Program-made: the position numbers and the translations under genes | In this document: piece by piece, positions 1 through 11,900 of the stretch | Numbering within the stretch: the stretch's first letter is position 1 | Layout: every line of letters begins with the position of its first letter | The notes under the pieces: generated by a model | The model's input: the letters and a program-made list of their open reading frames with translations, nothing else | What the model was told of the DNA's origin: nothing | Databases searched by the model: none | Assembly: GCA_000226015.1 (NCBI GenBank) | Contig: JH153306.1 | Coordinates: 3,031-31,584, forward strand | Direction: 5' to 3' | Length of the DNA: 28,554 bases | Origin: Mnemiopsis leidyi | Taxonomy: Eukaryota; Ctenophora; Tentaculata; Lobata; Bolinopsidae

Positions 1-137
1 AGCAAGCGACCGAGTTGACGGAGTGAAGGTTAATTGTTACCCCGGGCTAAAACGGAATATCACTTTATTTTTAGAGAAAACAGCCAAGAGACTCTCCCCG
101 GTCAAAGGAAGCAACCAATTTATTGGTTTTTGGTAAT

Positions 138-187
138 TTATATATATATATATATATTATATATATATATATATATATATGTATTAT
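138..187. repeat. (TA)n microsatellite
   Basis: A slightly interrupted run of TA dinucleotides near the left end of the window. Confidence 0.95.
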
Positions 188-582
188 ATATTTTAGTATA
201 TTTGTAGTTAAAAACATATAAAAACATATGTTTTTGCTTAAACCATTAGTGACCCATATGGAACACCGTAAGACCTATGTGTGTTTCAATTTCAATAGGC
301 TTAGCAAGTTTTTGCAATTGCGGCGCGTGCGCCCGTCCTAGTATTGGGCTAAAGTCACATTTGCTAAACCAGTACAGCCCATACTGCATACGTGTGCACG
401 CTGCTCCAAATTCGTTAACGGGTGATGCGCGTTTAGAATTTCTGTCGCCAGGCCAGAATTGCGTGAGAGCGCGTGATGGCCATTGGCCGCGACAGTAGGT
501 TATCAACCTACAACAAATTCGGACAGGTCGCTTGTTGAGGTAATGATGTACGTGTTTAGCATGAATACTTGCTACGCGTTCA

Positions 583-635
583 ACGTTGCCTAGCCCTGCG
601 GCCTGCTGCCGCGAAGCGCGCGGCCACGCCCCCGG
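583..635. repeat. GC-rich hairpin repeat, copy 1
   Basis: ACGTTGCCTAGCCC, a spacer, then GCCGCGAAGCGCGCGGC (608-624; perfect 6-bp stem, 5-base loop) and CACGCCCCCGG. Copy 2 is about 510 bases to the right. It lies in an unusually GC-rich block (about 310-760) in otherwise AT-rich DNA. Confidence 0.85.
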
Positions 636-1091
636 AAACGGGTCACAACGTGAGACAAGTGAATACCAGAGCCAGAACCTAACCATGTGCTTACGCCGCG
701 ACGCGCGCAAAAGGACTCTGCCGCCGCGCTTTGGTTCATGGTTATACTTATAGTTATGGGTTAGAGCTGAGCATTGATCGCAAGTACCCAGGCAAATCCG
801 TTTACTGTTCTGAGCTGCACTACAAAAGCCGGGTGTCAATGCGACAAGGGTAACTCGGTTTTTTGTCTCTGCTGTGTGTAACTGTAAGTGTAACATGAAG
901 ACTGATGAACAGCTCGCTCGCGCTCTAAATCTAATGTCTAAATCTAATGTCTAAACTTACCTAATTAAGTGAGTATAGCTCGTGCGCTCAGCTTAGCTCT
1001 TTGGCTCTCGTAATCGTATTGACGAGCTTTATATCCTTATAAAATTCTAATGTAACGATCAGCTCCAGCTTTCAGCTGCGATATTGCTAGA

Positions 1092-1156
1092 CGTTGCCTA
1101 GCCCCGATCACCGATGCCGCGAAGCGCGCGGCCACGCCCCCCGGAGGGGGGGGGGC
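1092..1156. repeat. GC-rich hairpin repeat, copy 2, with poly-C/poly-G tract
   Basis: It has the same ACGTTGCCTAGCCC start and an identical 17-base hairpin (1116-1132) as copy 1, then six C, GGA and a run of ten G. The C/G tract can pair with itself and could form a quadruplex. Confidence 0.85.
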
Positions 1157-1586
1157 GTTTTTTGAGTTGAGACGACTGCGAGAGTCGTGTATAATAGCCG
1201 AGAGGCTCTCTCTCCTCTCTCCTACTCCTAGTTTTGCTACTTTTTCATTTCTGGTGTTTCGTTAAAACTAGAAGCAGAAGTAGAATGTAGAAGCGTATCA
1301 TCTCGTCAATTACAATAATACTTATATTTTTAGCGGTATCTGTATACAATTTGAATTAGTATTACATCTATAACCTAAGCCCCTAAAAACATCTGAGGCT
1401 CACTCATTACATCAGTACATCACTTTCTTAAATTCAAATTGTCCAGATACAAAATAGTACTACTACTAAATAATGAATAAAAATGTAGTACTAGTAGTAC
1501 TACTTCAAAAATGTATTCTTAATTATTAACTTATTCTTAATATCTAGCGTTTATTCTTAATTACAACGTGAACGTATGTTCAGTTT

Positions 1587-1667
1587 TGGCAATGGCATAG
1601 AAGTAGATTTGAACCCTTGAGATTTAACATGCTATAATCATGATTAAATACCGATGCGCCATCGCCA
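1587..1667 (-). pseudogene. tRNA-like relic
   Basis: Read on the minus strand, a 7-bp acceptor stem (TGGCGAT with ATTGCCA), an A-box-like GGCGCATCGG, a 4-bp anticodon stem with a 7-base loop ATTATAG (anticodon UAU), and a B-box-like GGTTCAAATC are present. The D and T stems do not pair properly, so this is a decayed tRNA or the head of an old SINE, not a working tRNA. Confidence 0.35.
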
Positions 1668-2243
1668 GTCCCGGAGGATACCGCGTTTGGCCTTCTGGTA
1701 GATTAACAAATAATTGAATGTTGATCAGCTGTATTTTTCATTTGTAATACCAAGAAATTGACATATGATATTGATTAATTATGAAATTATATATATATCA
1801 TTGCTGCGAGAATGATGATTATCCTTAGCAAGTAACTTAGCTGTAAAATTATTGCAGTAAAACTAAAAGTAAATCTGCCGCTATCAAATATTTGTTATTT
1901 TATCCTTAAAAATGTTTAACTGAGAATCAAAACATAAAGTGAAATTGTACTTTAGCTAAATGCAATGTCTCCTATTTCTATCACACACGAATTCCAAAGC
2001 AGAAGCAAAATTTACTGATAAAATCAAAACAATATAAGGTTGATTATTCACTGTCTTAACCTGCGTCAATACCATAGGCTCACACGTAAAACCTAAGTGA
2101 AACAAATCATCAGGACCTGCCCAACACAATGTCTCTAACTACAAATAATAAATGATATGAAATGCCACAATGGAAACTTCGCCAATCTGATGGTGATTCT
2201 AATTAATGATCTAATGTTTTTTGTGTTATTGTAATTGTAAATG

Positions 2244-2971
2244 CTATGAAAGTGCTTTATTCGTGTCATAGATCTTATACGATGAAAGTTTCAAATCAGT
2301 TAATCTAGACTGAACGGCTTCTAACCGGGAAATATAGTTCGATATGTCCGATAGAGTGCCGGAGCTATCATCCTCGCCTTGGACCGGTTTGGAAATTCCA
2401 CTATCACGTTCTGGTGTGACTCGTTCGTTCCTAGCGCGTGACAATTGCGACGCGTGATCACTCACGCGTGAGAATTGCGACGCGTTATCACTCAGGCGTG
2501 ATCGCTCCCTCCAGCCGTCGCTTTTTTGCTGTTCATTGTAAGCAGCCCGAGTGTTAATGGTCTGTCGAAGTCGTGCTAACTGCTGGTCAAGTCGGGATAA
2601 GGAGGGGTCAGGAGACGGAGAGCCGTACACCCTGCTGGACATACCGTCCCTGGGGTGAGACGGAGGGCTGAGCGGGCGAGATGAATCCCACTTTGGATAC
2701 CCGGAGTGCAGGGATGTGCTGCTGTTGATCTTGGGCACAGGAGAGGGCGATTTATCAAAGATGGGAGCTTTAATATCGTTTTGGATGGTCAGAGCTCTGT
2801 GTTCTGTTAGCTGAGAGCTATAACACGTAGATGGCGTCTGTTTTCGCTTCTGTTTTTCTTCCAGCGACTCTCTCACTTTCCTCCATTTTACTACTAAGTT
2901 CCTCATACGAATTGAAGCGACCACTAAAAATACTGCGTGTCTGAATCGCGGTTTCTTTCTTTTTGCATCAT
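2244..2971 (-). CDS. Last exon: second half of PACT domain and disordered C-terminal tail
   Basis: The acceptor is a TTTTCAG at 2972-2978. The exon enters at phase 1 and completes an Asp codon with the preceding exon. It then encodes a basic run and the second conserved PACT block (PRFRHAVFLVVASIRMRNLV, residues about 1147-1166). The remaining 210 or so residues are Ser/Pro/Arg-rich with no fold visible. Within the tail, a roughly 30-base direct duplication at about 2445-2510 produces two near copies of SDxASQxSR. The frame ends at TAG 2246-2244. An AATAAA hexamer (2261-2256) lies just before the stop inside the coding frame. Confidence 0.85.
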
Positions 2972-5900
2972 CTGAAAATTTTAAGATTTACTGATTTAAA
3001 CGTTGAATGTATATTTCGACAAACTAGTACTACAAACTCTTTTCATACTTAAAAGTCGAAAAAGAAGTTTTTATGTCAATCTAAATTGCGGTCTTTATTG
3101 TAAAGGAAGTCTGAATGAGAAACTCCTTAATGAAAATAAAATTGAATGTAAATTCTAAATGACAAAAAAAGATAGATATATTTTATCCCAATATTCCAAG
3201 TGATGAAATCATTGTCAGTGAGCAGAACACAGGCGAAATGGAAGTCTACATACCTTGTTTTATTTCAAGTATCGAGAGCGCTGCGTTCTCTACTGCCCGG
3301 GCTTTAGAGAGCAAGTTTAGCAGGTATTGTTTCTGGAAAACAAGAGCTTTTCTGTAACTTTCCGCTCTCAAAAACTTTAGATACGCTTTCGTAACTCGTG
3401 ATCTTGAATTTGGAGAAGTAGCTCCCTGCTCTTTCAATAACTCAGCATTTTCAACCCTCAGTCGCCTCAATTCGTCCCGAGCCGTCGAGTCGTCCAGCTG
3501 TCGTAGATCGGACGATTTGAGTCGTCTCTCAAGCTCTTCACTTCTGGTGCGCTCTATTTCCAACATTGCCTTCAGTTCAGCCATGTCTAGCTGCTGTGAT
3601 GACAGTTCAGATTTGATCAGCCTGATGACTTTCTCCTTGGAATCTAACTCATCTTTCTGAGCAGATATCATGTTGCTCTTGGTCTCGATCTCACTCTCTA
3701 GCAGACTAATCCTGTTTTCTTTTCGACATAGATCTGTATCTTTGTTCATCAATTCCATTCTGAGATCCTCGACTTCCTTCAAACTGTCGATCTCGTTGAT
3801 TAAGTTACTCGACTTGCTGCTGACATTCAGCACATAATTCTCACTGTCAGCTAGCTTTAGCTGCTTGTTTGACTCAATCAGGGAGTTGTTTAAACTTCGA
3901 AGTTTCCCATTAGCAGTTTTTAGTTTTTTGTTCTCGGCCTCCAGAAGACGGCAACTTTCTTTCGCTTGACTCATGTCAGTGTTCAGGGAGTCGTCCTGGG
4001 AAGATTTGTTACTTCAAAATTCCAACAATACACGAGGAAAAGGACCATAGTGTTTCCGTGAAAGGGTCACAGATTTGAAAGTGGAAAGTTAATCAATATA
4101 ACGTCCTAGCATCTGTGAAAGCAGCTGAATGCAATACAGATATTTTGACTAAAATTAGCCGAGTTAAGAAATTCGGCAATCCAACTAAAAAGGAAATAAA
4201 ATGTATCAAAACGCAACAAATCAATGAAGATTTACCAAAGCCTCTCGAGCCATGATATGGTCGTTCTTTATCTCGATGGCCGCAGATTCGGCAGCTCGCA
4301 TTCGCTTTTCGGCTCTTTTTCTTTCCTCCTTTTCTCGGTCTAGTTCAATTTCAAGATGCTCAATGGCTTCCTGATCAATGGATGCTATAATAAGAAAATC
4401 GCACACGAAAACGGGGAAAAATTATAGGCTGGTAACTCAAAACGTGCAAAATTACAGAAATCATTTCTGGATGGCGGCTTCTAATAAGCACTGTGTCTTA
4501 AATTTCAGACCTTTTTAAATAACCCCACACAAAACTGAAGATAAAATTCTTGCCTGGTATTCAGCAACGGAGTCTTGAAGTTTCCCAATTTGATTTTGAT
4601 ACTCAGCCAAACGCCTGCGAATTTCACGGGGCTCTGTTCTCTGCAGGTGAGAGTTGTAGAGCTGAGAATCTTCATCTGCCATCAGGTAGGTGTTGTGGTG
4701 AGCAGCGTTGGCCATCATGTCGTTCTCCAAGCCTGAGTTCCGGTCCTTGAGCAGCCGGTTGTTGTGCTCCAGCATCGCACATCTTGTTGTGTACGTCTCC
4801 AGTGATAACCGTAATCTCTGAAGTATTAGCCACGTTAACCATCACTTTTAAAAATACACATAAACACCTATAAAACAAGAAAACTGTGCTGGTTAAGTTT
4901 CGAAACTAGCAATATTTGTTCGGGTGTAAAGCACTGTGAAGATGAAATGGGCTCAGTGACAAGTCTCAGACTTGATTGTGTGGGAAATGAGACTAAGTGT
5001 GACATGAGGCTCAGTGTAAAGTCTCAGCATTGATTGTTGGTTAAACGTCACCGCACCTGAAAATCAAGTTCGACTTTCCTATCAAACTCGGAATAACAAG
5101 CTGCCGAGTCCGAGTAGAAAGAGTGAGGGGAGCAGGAGTCGCTGTACTGGAACTCCTGGCCGTACGGGCTCCTTCTGGCCATGACACTGCTTGCGACACA
5201 GGATGAATAGTTTATGGAGTATAGTTAAATTGAAACTAATTCTTCTTTATGAAATACTACATTCAATAAAGTGCAAGAATATTCGGTTTAGGTAGTGGAA
5301 AAAGAACAAGGAACGTTTTAAACGTATCTAGTGAAAGCTTAACCTTGGACAAGAGATTACGCAATACCGAAATATAGAAATGTAAACAAAATAAAACAAA
5401 AGTGCCCCCACTCATACCGTCATTACAACAAAGGATACACTGCCAACATAACTCAGCACCCCATCTAAGGTTACCTAGCAACAGGACCCACCACTGGCCC
5501 ATTATCTGGCAAAGAGCAGACCAGGTACTCGGGTATTAGAGTGAAACAGGAAACTGCTTACGTGGGACTCAGAACGACTGAAGAAGCGGTACCTGTACAC
5601 GCCGGGCTTGCCAGCCTAACAGCTACGGAAATTAACGAACGTGATCAGGGAAGATGGACTTGTTAGCCCAACAGCTACGGAAATTAACGAACGTGATCAG
5701 GGAAGATGGACTTGCCAGCCTAACAGCTACGGAAATTAACGAACGTGATCAGGGAAGATGGACTTGCCAGCCTAACAGCTACGTAAATTAATGAGCGTGA
5801 TCAGGGAAGATAGATGTTTGAACAACATCAATGTAAATTTAAAATGATAATATTGTGGCACGCTAAAGGGGTAGAGCAATGGTTGGCAGCGAGATAGATG

Positions 5901-8900
5901 TTTGAATAACATCAAAGTAAATGATAATATTGTGGCACACTAAAGGGGTAGAGCAATGGTTAGCAGCGACCTACTTTTAAAAAAGGATGGCGGTTTACGA
6001 ACCAATATAAAGCCAGCTCGAGATTGCTAAAAGGTTTAACTTTATATTGCAAGGATACTACAATGGAGTAAAGGACAGTTTTCAAATATCGCGGAGGGTG
6101 CTACTGTATAAGGTCAGATTGGAATGTAATTACCAATGACAGTTATGAGGTTGAGATGGTAGTCAACTATTTGGCGGGTTACCATGGAAATTTAGCAGGT
6201 GTGCTGCAGCAGCTGGTTGTGGGAATGATCAACAAGTACACTTTACATTGTACACACTCCAACACCGACAACCGGCTACACTTTTAAACTAAGCTATATG
6301 AAATTTTATTCTTCAAGAACCACCTGCAATTTATCTTATGATATCTGGCAAATTGCGTGTCCTATTTCTTAAAGTGGTTTTTGCCCGTGATGCGTTTCAT
6401 GCTGTGCAGACGATGTGGCAAGATGAGTAACGACGTTAGGTCTTTATCGACCGTGAGCACCAGACAGAATCCTCATTTATTAATCTACCGATAATGAGTT
6501 GAATGATATCAAACGAAGCTCATGCCATAAAATCGTGACAAATTGTCATTTACTAAGAAAGGGGTTTAAATATATAACCAACCTTAATTTCTTCTTTCAG
6601 CTGGGGAGTATCTTCCAAGGGAGAAGCTGGTTTTTCTTCCGTTCTAAGCTGCTTTAACAGTACCTCTGTCTGCTTCTCGTGCTCTTCTTTAAATACCTGC
6701 TTGCAGTCATATCAAATCTTTTTATGAAACTGAATTTATCATGTTTATGGTCAGAAAAAAAAACCGAAAAGTGTCAAAATGATAAAATATGGCGAGCTCG
6801 TGGCTCAAGTTTTTTGTGTGCGCAATCTGGAATCAAACCTTGATAAAGTCTTGCAGAGATTGGCTTGTTTTTGGGGTGTGTTCTTGACCTAAATCTTGGG
6901 TCTGAGTAGAACACTTGAACATTTTTACGATCGCCTGCACCGAAGCCTGAAACGACGGTTATTGGTCAGTAAGCATCACATGGTCTACCAGAAGTTTTTA
7001 GATTGCATGTGGCGAATAAAATATGATCTGGTAAAATGCCATACAATTTTTGTTTCTTAGAATAAAAGAAAAATTCTAAAATATTGTTTCATTTACTCAT
7101 TTTTTTTCGGATAATTGATAAAAAGTAAAATCATGACTTTTGTAGCGATAGATGTTTAAATTTTACCAAGAGTCTATTCCAAAATTATTTGGCATCCTCG
7201 AAAGGATGCGCAGTTTTAGCCATGTCAAGTGGAAGACTAAGACCCTTCACAATTTAGCTACTCGAATGAAATTTTCGCATGACGCATGAATGTGTCACTT
7301 ATCTTTAGAAATAGGATTATTGTTTTTAGATCCAAAGAAATCCGGTCGGTGAGAAGCGGAATATTTTTCAAGAAAAAAGTAACATTTCTTTTGTTTGCGA
7401 CAAGACTCCCTCCCCGACCTGGGAATTTGATATTCTCTGAACTAAACGACAGCTCACTAATGATACTGATCGTGCTGGTCGTAATAACTCCAGTCTTTAC
7501 TGCGAGTTTTGCAGGTTTTTTAGTCGTTCTCCACATTTTTAGTTTGTTCTACCTCTTATCTTGAATAGTTGAAATCTTAGTGAAATATTCACAATAACTG
7601 TAGCACATGTTTTTTGTTTTTTAAAGTGTAAATGTTTCAGGCTCCGATCAGGGCAGTACCGCTGAAACTTCAACAGCAACCCAACGTCAACAAACAACGT
7701 TTTATCGAACAAACTCTGGTATAAACTGATACTCATCAGGCAAAATAACATTATTGATGCTCAAAAAACAACGTCGACTTCAACTGAAAATTCCAGCCGG
7801 TTTTGCTTATTGCCTCAAAATAGTAGCACAGAACTTTCAAAGATAATTTTTTTTAAATTTTAAAAACTTTTTCACCTAATTTTTCAGTAAACTACACAAT
7901 GATGGTGCTATGCGATGATATTGCCACAATTTTCATTGACGGACATCGAAAAGACACTCCAGGCACAGAAGTATGGACTAGGGAAGCTAATCTCAAAATT
8001 CCATCCTCAACAAAAACGATCGGAATTCGTTGTCACAACACTGGGGGAGCGTTTGGGATCATGGTGCAAGTGGCTGATGAGACTGGAAATGTCTTTATCG
8101 TCTCTGATACATCCTGGAAGTGCTCAAACCTGGCAAAACACGGCTGGTCAAGGGCAGACTTTAAAGAGGATGACAGCTGGAAACCTGCCGTGTACCACAA
8201 ACATGTTCTCTGGGACCTAGCTGGATCTCAAAACAGAAGGACTATTTGGACCAGGTCTTCTAGCGATAAAACAGTTAACTGTCGGAAGGAGTTGAACAAT
8301 TTGTCAGGTGAATACGATAACTTGTCATTATTTGTCATTATTTGTCATAATTTGTCATAATTTGTTATAATTTGTTTTACAGCTCTTGTGATTCGAAACA
8401 AGCATCTACCGATAGAAATACTAAGTATACTTAGTATACTTATAAAAAATACTAAGTAAACTTAGTCAGTACTCAGTATACCAATAAAACGGAGTTTTCT
8501 ACTGAGTATCGGTCCTCTAATGTACATTCACCTGGTAAAGTTAACCACACTTTAACCTTAGGTAGGGGTGAGTTTGACGACATCAACAGAGACCAGACAA
8601 CAAGCGAAAGTGAAATCAAAAGTAAGTACAGTTATTAGTTTTTGAAGTCGCATCGAAGTAAATTTTTGATGAAAGGAACATGCAAGAGACTGAGTAGACC
8701 TAGACCTCAATGTCCACCTCAACCGTTTCTAACTAGCTTGTAACAGAAACTGGAGCTTTATTGAAAACTCCATTTAGCTTCGCAGAAGATAATGAGTAGT
8801 TCACTAGTGATACAACGTTCTTATCTGAGAAGTAACATGTTCAGTTTATTATCAGCTTCCGAAACATATGAACGGTTAGAATCAATAAACATATTAGAAA

Positions 8901-11900
8901 CTCCTAAAAACTGAAGCCAGCTTAACATAGCCATTGTTTAGGTGAGTGTGTAACAGTAGGTGGACAAAAGTTTTGCAACGTCACGGCTACATGGACTCCA
9001 AGAATAAGTGAAGTCAGTGGAAACTTCGCAATTCTGATTCCTGTCCTGTTTTCAGTGATAATGTTTGGGCTGGTCTGCGTGATAGGGACCCGGGGAGACT
9101 CTTCTCCGATAAAAGTTGTAAAAATCGCTTACAGAAGGAATACCCAGCTCCTGTACGCTCGGAAATACGTCGGTAGTACTGACTACCTGCATTTAGAAAG
9201 GTGGAACAAGAATAAGAAAAGCTGTAAAGAAAGAAAATTTAGTATAAATGGCAAGGTTAGTAAATTGTCAGATCGAAAAATCGTCGGGGATGAATTGGAG
9301 GGTGGAAAAGAAATCAAAGTGAAGGGCCTCGCCAGCAAGGTGACATTGGATGACATTGAGAATGTGCGACGACACAGGGATGCGTTAGGGTGCATAACTC
9401 TGCCGCTGCGCTGTGCTCACTTGCTGCTCGTCTTCAAACTCATAGCTGCTCCTATAGTCTCCATCGTCTGGGACCTAGTGGATGTTTGTAACGACACTTA
9501 CTACTTCTTCCAACTAGAGATGGGCAGGTTGATACATTCCGCCATTATCAGAGATGTCCACGTGAACAATTGTATCATGGCTTTCGCGTGTTTGGGAGCG
9601 ATCAAGAGTGCCCTAGTAGCCCTGTGCTATTTAGTCGTTTTGAAGTCAAACAGAGACGAGCGGAACTTGAAAGTTCTAGTTGTGGTCTTCACGTCGTGTG
9701 CCGTTTCCATCAAGCTGCTGTTTGAAGATGCCCCCGAGTTGGTACTAGAGTACTTCTACGTGGACAAATACATCGTTGTGGACGAGCCATGGTTCTTTGT
9801 AGCCAAGAACTTCGGAACTGCTGTGGTGTACATTGCACCTCTGGTAGATATCCTCTGTTCTGGTGTGCAGGATTACAATCTCGTCAAGGAGAAAGACAGC
9901 AGGTTTGCCTACTTGATCTACATCCCAGCAACTTGTGCCCGGGGGTTCATGTGTCTTGCCATGGTGGTTAGGATTGTGGGGATGTTTTTACAATTTACGG
10001 GGAACACTGTAGAACGCGATTGTTTTGTCGTATCAAATTATTCGCTTTCCCAAACACCCTTCACTGATGGCTGTTTAAAAGTTTACGATTACATAATTCT
10101 TGTTTTGACTAGTTTGGTTTTGCTGGCGGCGTTATTACCGGCAATTTGTTTTATTTTCGGATTTGTCCTTGTGATTTCGGGACACGACAACAGTACGTTT
10201 AAAGAATGGGTTGACACAGTGATCCAAAGTGTAAGATGTTGTGGCCCAGTTTCAGATGAAGTACAAAATATCCGTACTGAAGAAGTGGAAGTGTAATTCT
10301 AGAAGTACAGATTGATTTTTTTATGATATGTATTAGGGAACTAGATAATGGGGGCCCTCATATTGCAGAATTATTTTGCAAAAATCAACCAGCAGTTTTA
10401 ATCATAGGGTGAAAGTAGGGAGGGGGGGTTCAACAGCAACCCAAACAGATTGTCTGCCTAAAGAAAATAGTTGATTTACCTCCCGAGTTGGCCGGTGGCT
10501 AGCTTCGTAGAAAGACAAGGCTAAGTTGCGTATTTGTATGGCCTGGTTGTGAAGCGCTTCTATCCTGTCCGTCAGATGGGAGGAGTCAGGAGCGGAGGAC
10601 AAAGAGTTGGGATCCAGCCCCACTTTCCGGGCAATAAGAGCACAGTCCTAGAGAGAGCGTTACAGATAACGAACTATGTCATATAAATTTATAAAATCAG
10701 TTGTAAACAAAACAAGCTGGTACAAATGGAAAAGAGATTCTGGTTTGTAGGTACGATAAATAATCTGAGCTATTACTGTTTAAATGCCAACGCACTATTC
10801 CAAACCTCCTGTAATTAGGTTTTCTATAATGAGGTAATACGGGCTAATCTACCAAGTACCATGTATCCTGGTCCTCATTCCCCAAGATTACCTGTTCTCT
10901 CTTCTTCTCCATATCCCCGATAACTTTTTCCAGCTGCTTCTTGCTCTCCAACTCTCTTCTCTCCACATCTTGCCGGTAGGAATCGTCACGTCTCTGTCTG
11001 TCCGTCTCTGCTTCTCGTCTTAGCACGTTCATGGCCTCCTCCTTCTCCAGATTCAGCGTCGCTCGGAGACGCTCCAGGGCTACAGCATGCTCCTGCTGCA
11101 GCTGAGTGGCGAGCTGAGGCAATAATTTGTCCTAATAGGCAAACATTGATAACAGCCACATAATCTAACTGATACAAATGCTTTACCCAAGGCAAAGAAG
11201 ATTGAAAGATGATGAATGTTCAACTTACGTTATCACTGTTAACTTTCTGAGCCTGGATCTTCTCAAGCTGAGCTTCTAAGTCTGCCCTTGTTTTCTTGTG
11301 GTTTTCTAGTTCAACAGACATCTTATCTAGCTGAGACTTGAGTTTGTCGTAGTTTGCTTGTAGTTCGGGATCTAAGCTGCTGTCCAGGAGGGTGCAGGAG
11401 GAACCCACATCGTATCTGCTCACTACCGCCTATCGGGAGGAACGTATACTTGACATACTTGACTTGTGCTTAAATATAAAATTTGAGGATTTTCCTTCGG
11501 TGCAACTGTTCACGACCAATAGACTGTTAGCCTGATGGACGTATGTTACAGAAATATCAAACTAAATTTTCAAAAGGGCGAGCCCTTATACTTATGTATC
11601 GGTCGTCATCGTTTCGAGAAGATAATAATACGAGGAACCTTAGCGCTATGTGGTAGAGAACATGATGGAGACATGTGGTTTACCTGAGAACTAGCTGACT
11701 TTTTCCGGATATTAGCCTTCCCCTTGAGCTCGCCGAGTGCCGATTCAAGTTTCTCGATGTTCTCCTCTGCACTCGCAAGTTCCTCCTTGCACTCGTGTAA
11801 CTCCTTCGTCAGTTTCTTCAGAGCTCGGTTCTGAGTTTCTGCTTCCCCTTCTTGTTCCGCTATTTTGTCCTTCGCTTCTTTTAGCTTCACTTTTAGTGTG

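Larger units (their letters stand above)
1..2243. other. Region beyond the 3' end of the PACT gene; no gene seen
   Basis: Apart from the TA microsatellite, the GC-rich hairpin repeat pair, a TAGTACTAC-rich patch near 1458-1505 and the tRNA-like relic, I see nothing. A long minus-strand open frame at 896-246 has no recognisable domain and lies in the GC-rich block. Confidence 0.6.
5183..6582. other. Intron of the PACT gene containing tandem repeats and possibly an internal promoter
   Basis: This stretch separates the 6696-6583 exon from the alternative first exon. It holds the 52-bp and 80-bp repeat arrays and no coding exon that I can support. A promoter for the short isoform would have to lie here. 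Confidence 0.5.

Noticed and set aside
246-896. 216-codon open frame on the minus strand
   Set aside because: It lies in the GC-rich block and runs through the hairpin repeat. It has no domain, and its composition looks random (many Arg, Cys, His). A mobile-element fragment is possible but unsupported.
1587-1667. Functional tRNA-Ile(UAU)
   Set aside because: Acceptor and anticodon arms are plausible, but the D and T stems fail to pair.
8376-8470. Possible extra N1 exon after TTTTACAG
   Set aside because: The frame soon reaches a stop in the TACTTAGTATAC repeat and has no donor; skipping it keeps the N1 frame intact.
9055-10296. Gene starting at the GTG/ATG near 9055
   Set aside because: That start is inside the first membrane helix. 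Splicing from the upstream exons gives a signal peptide and ectodomain in the same frame.
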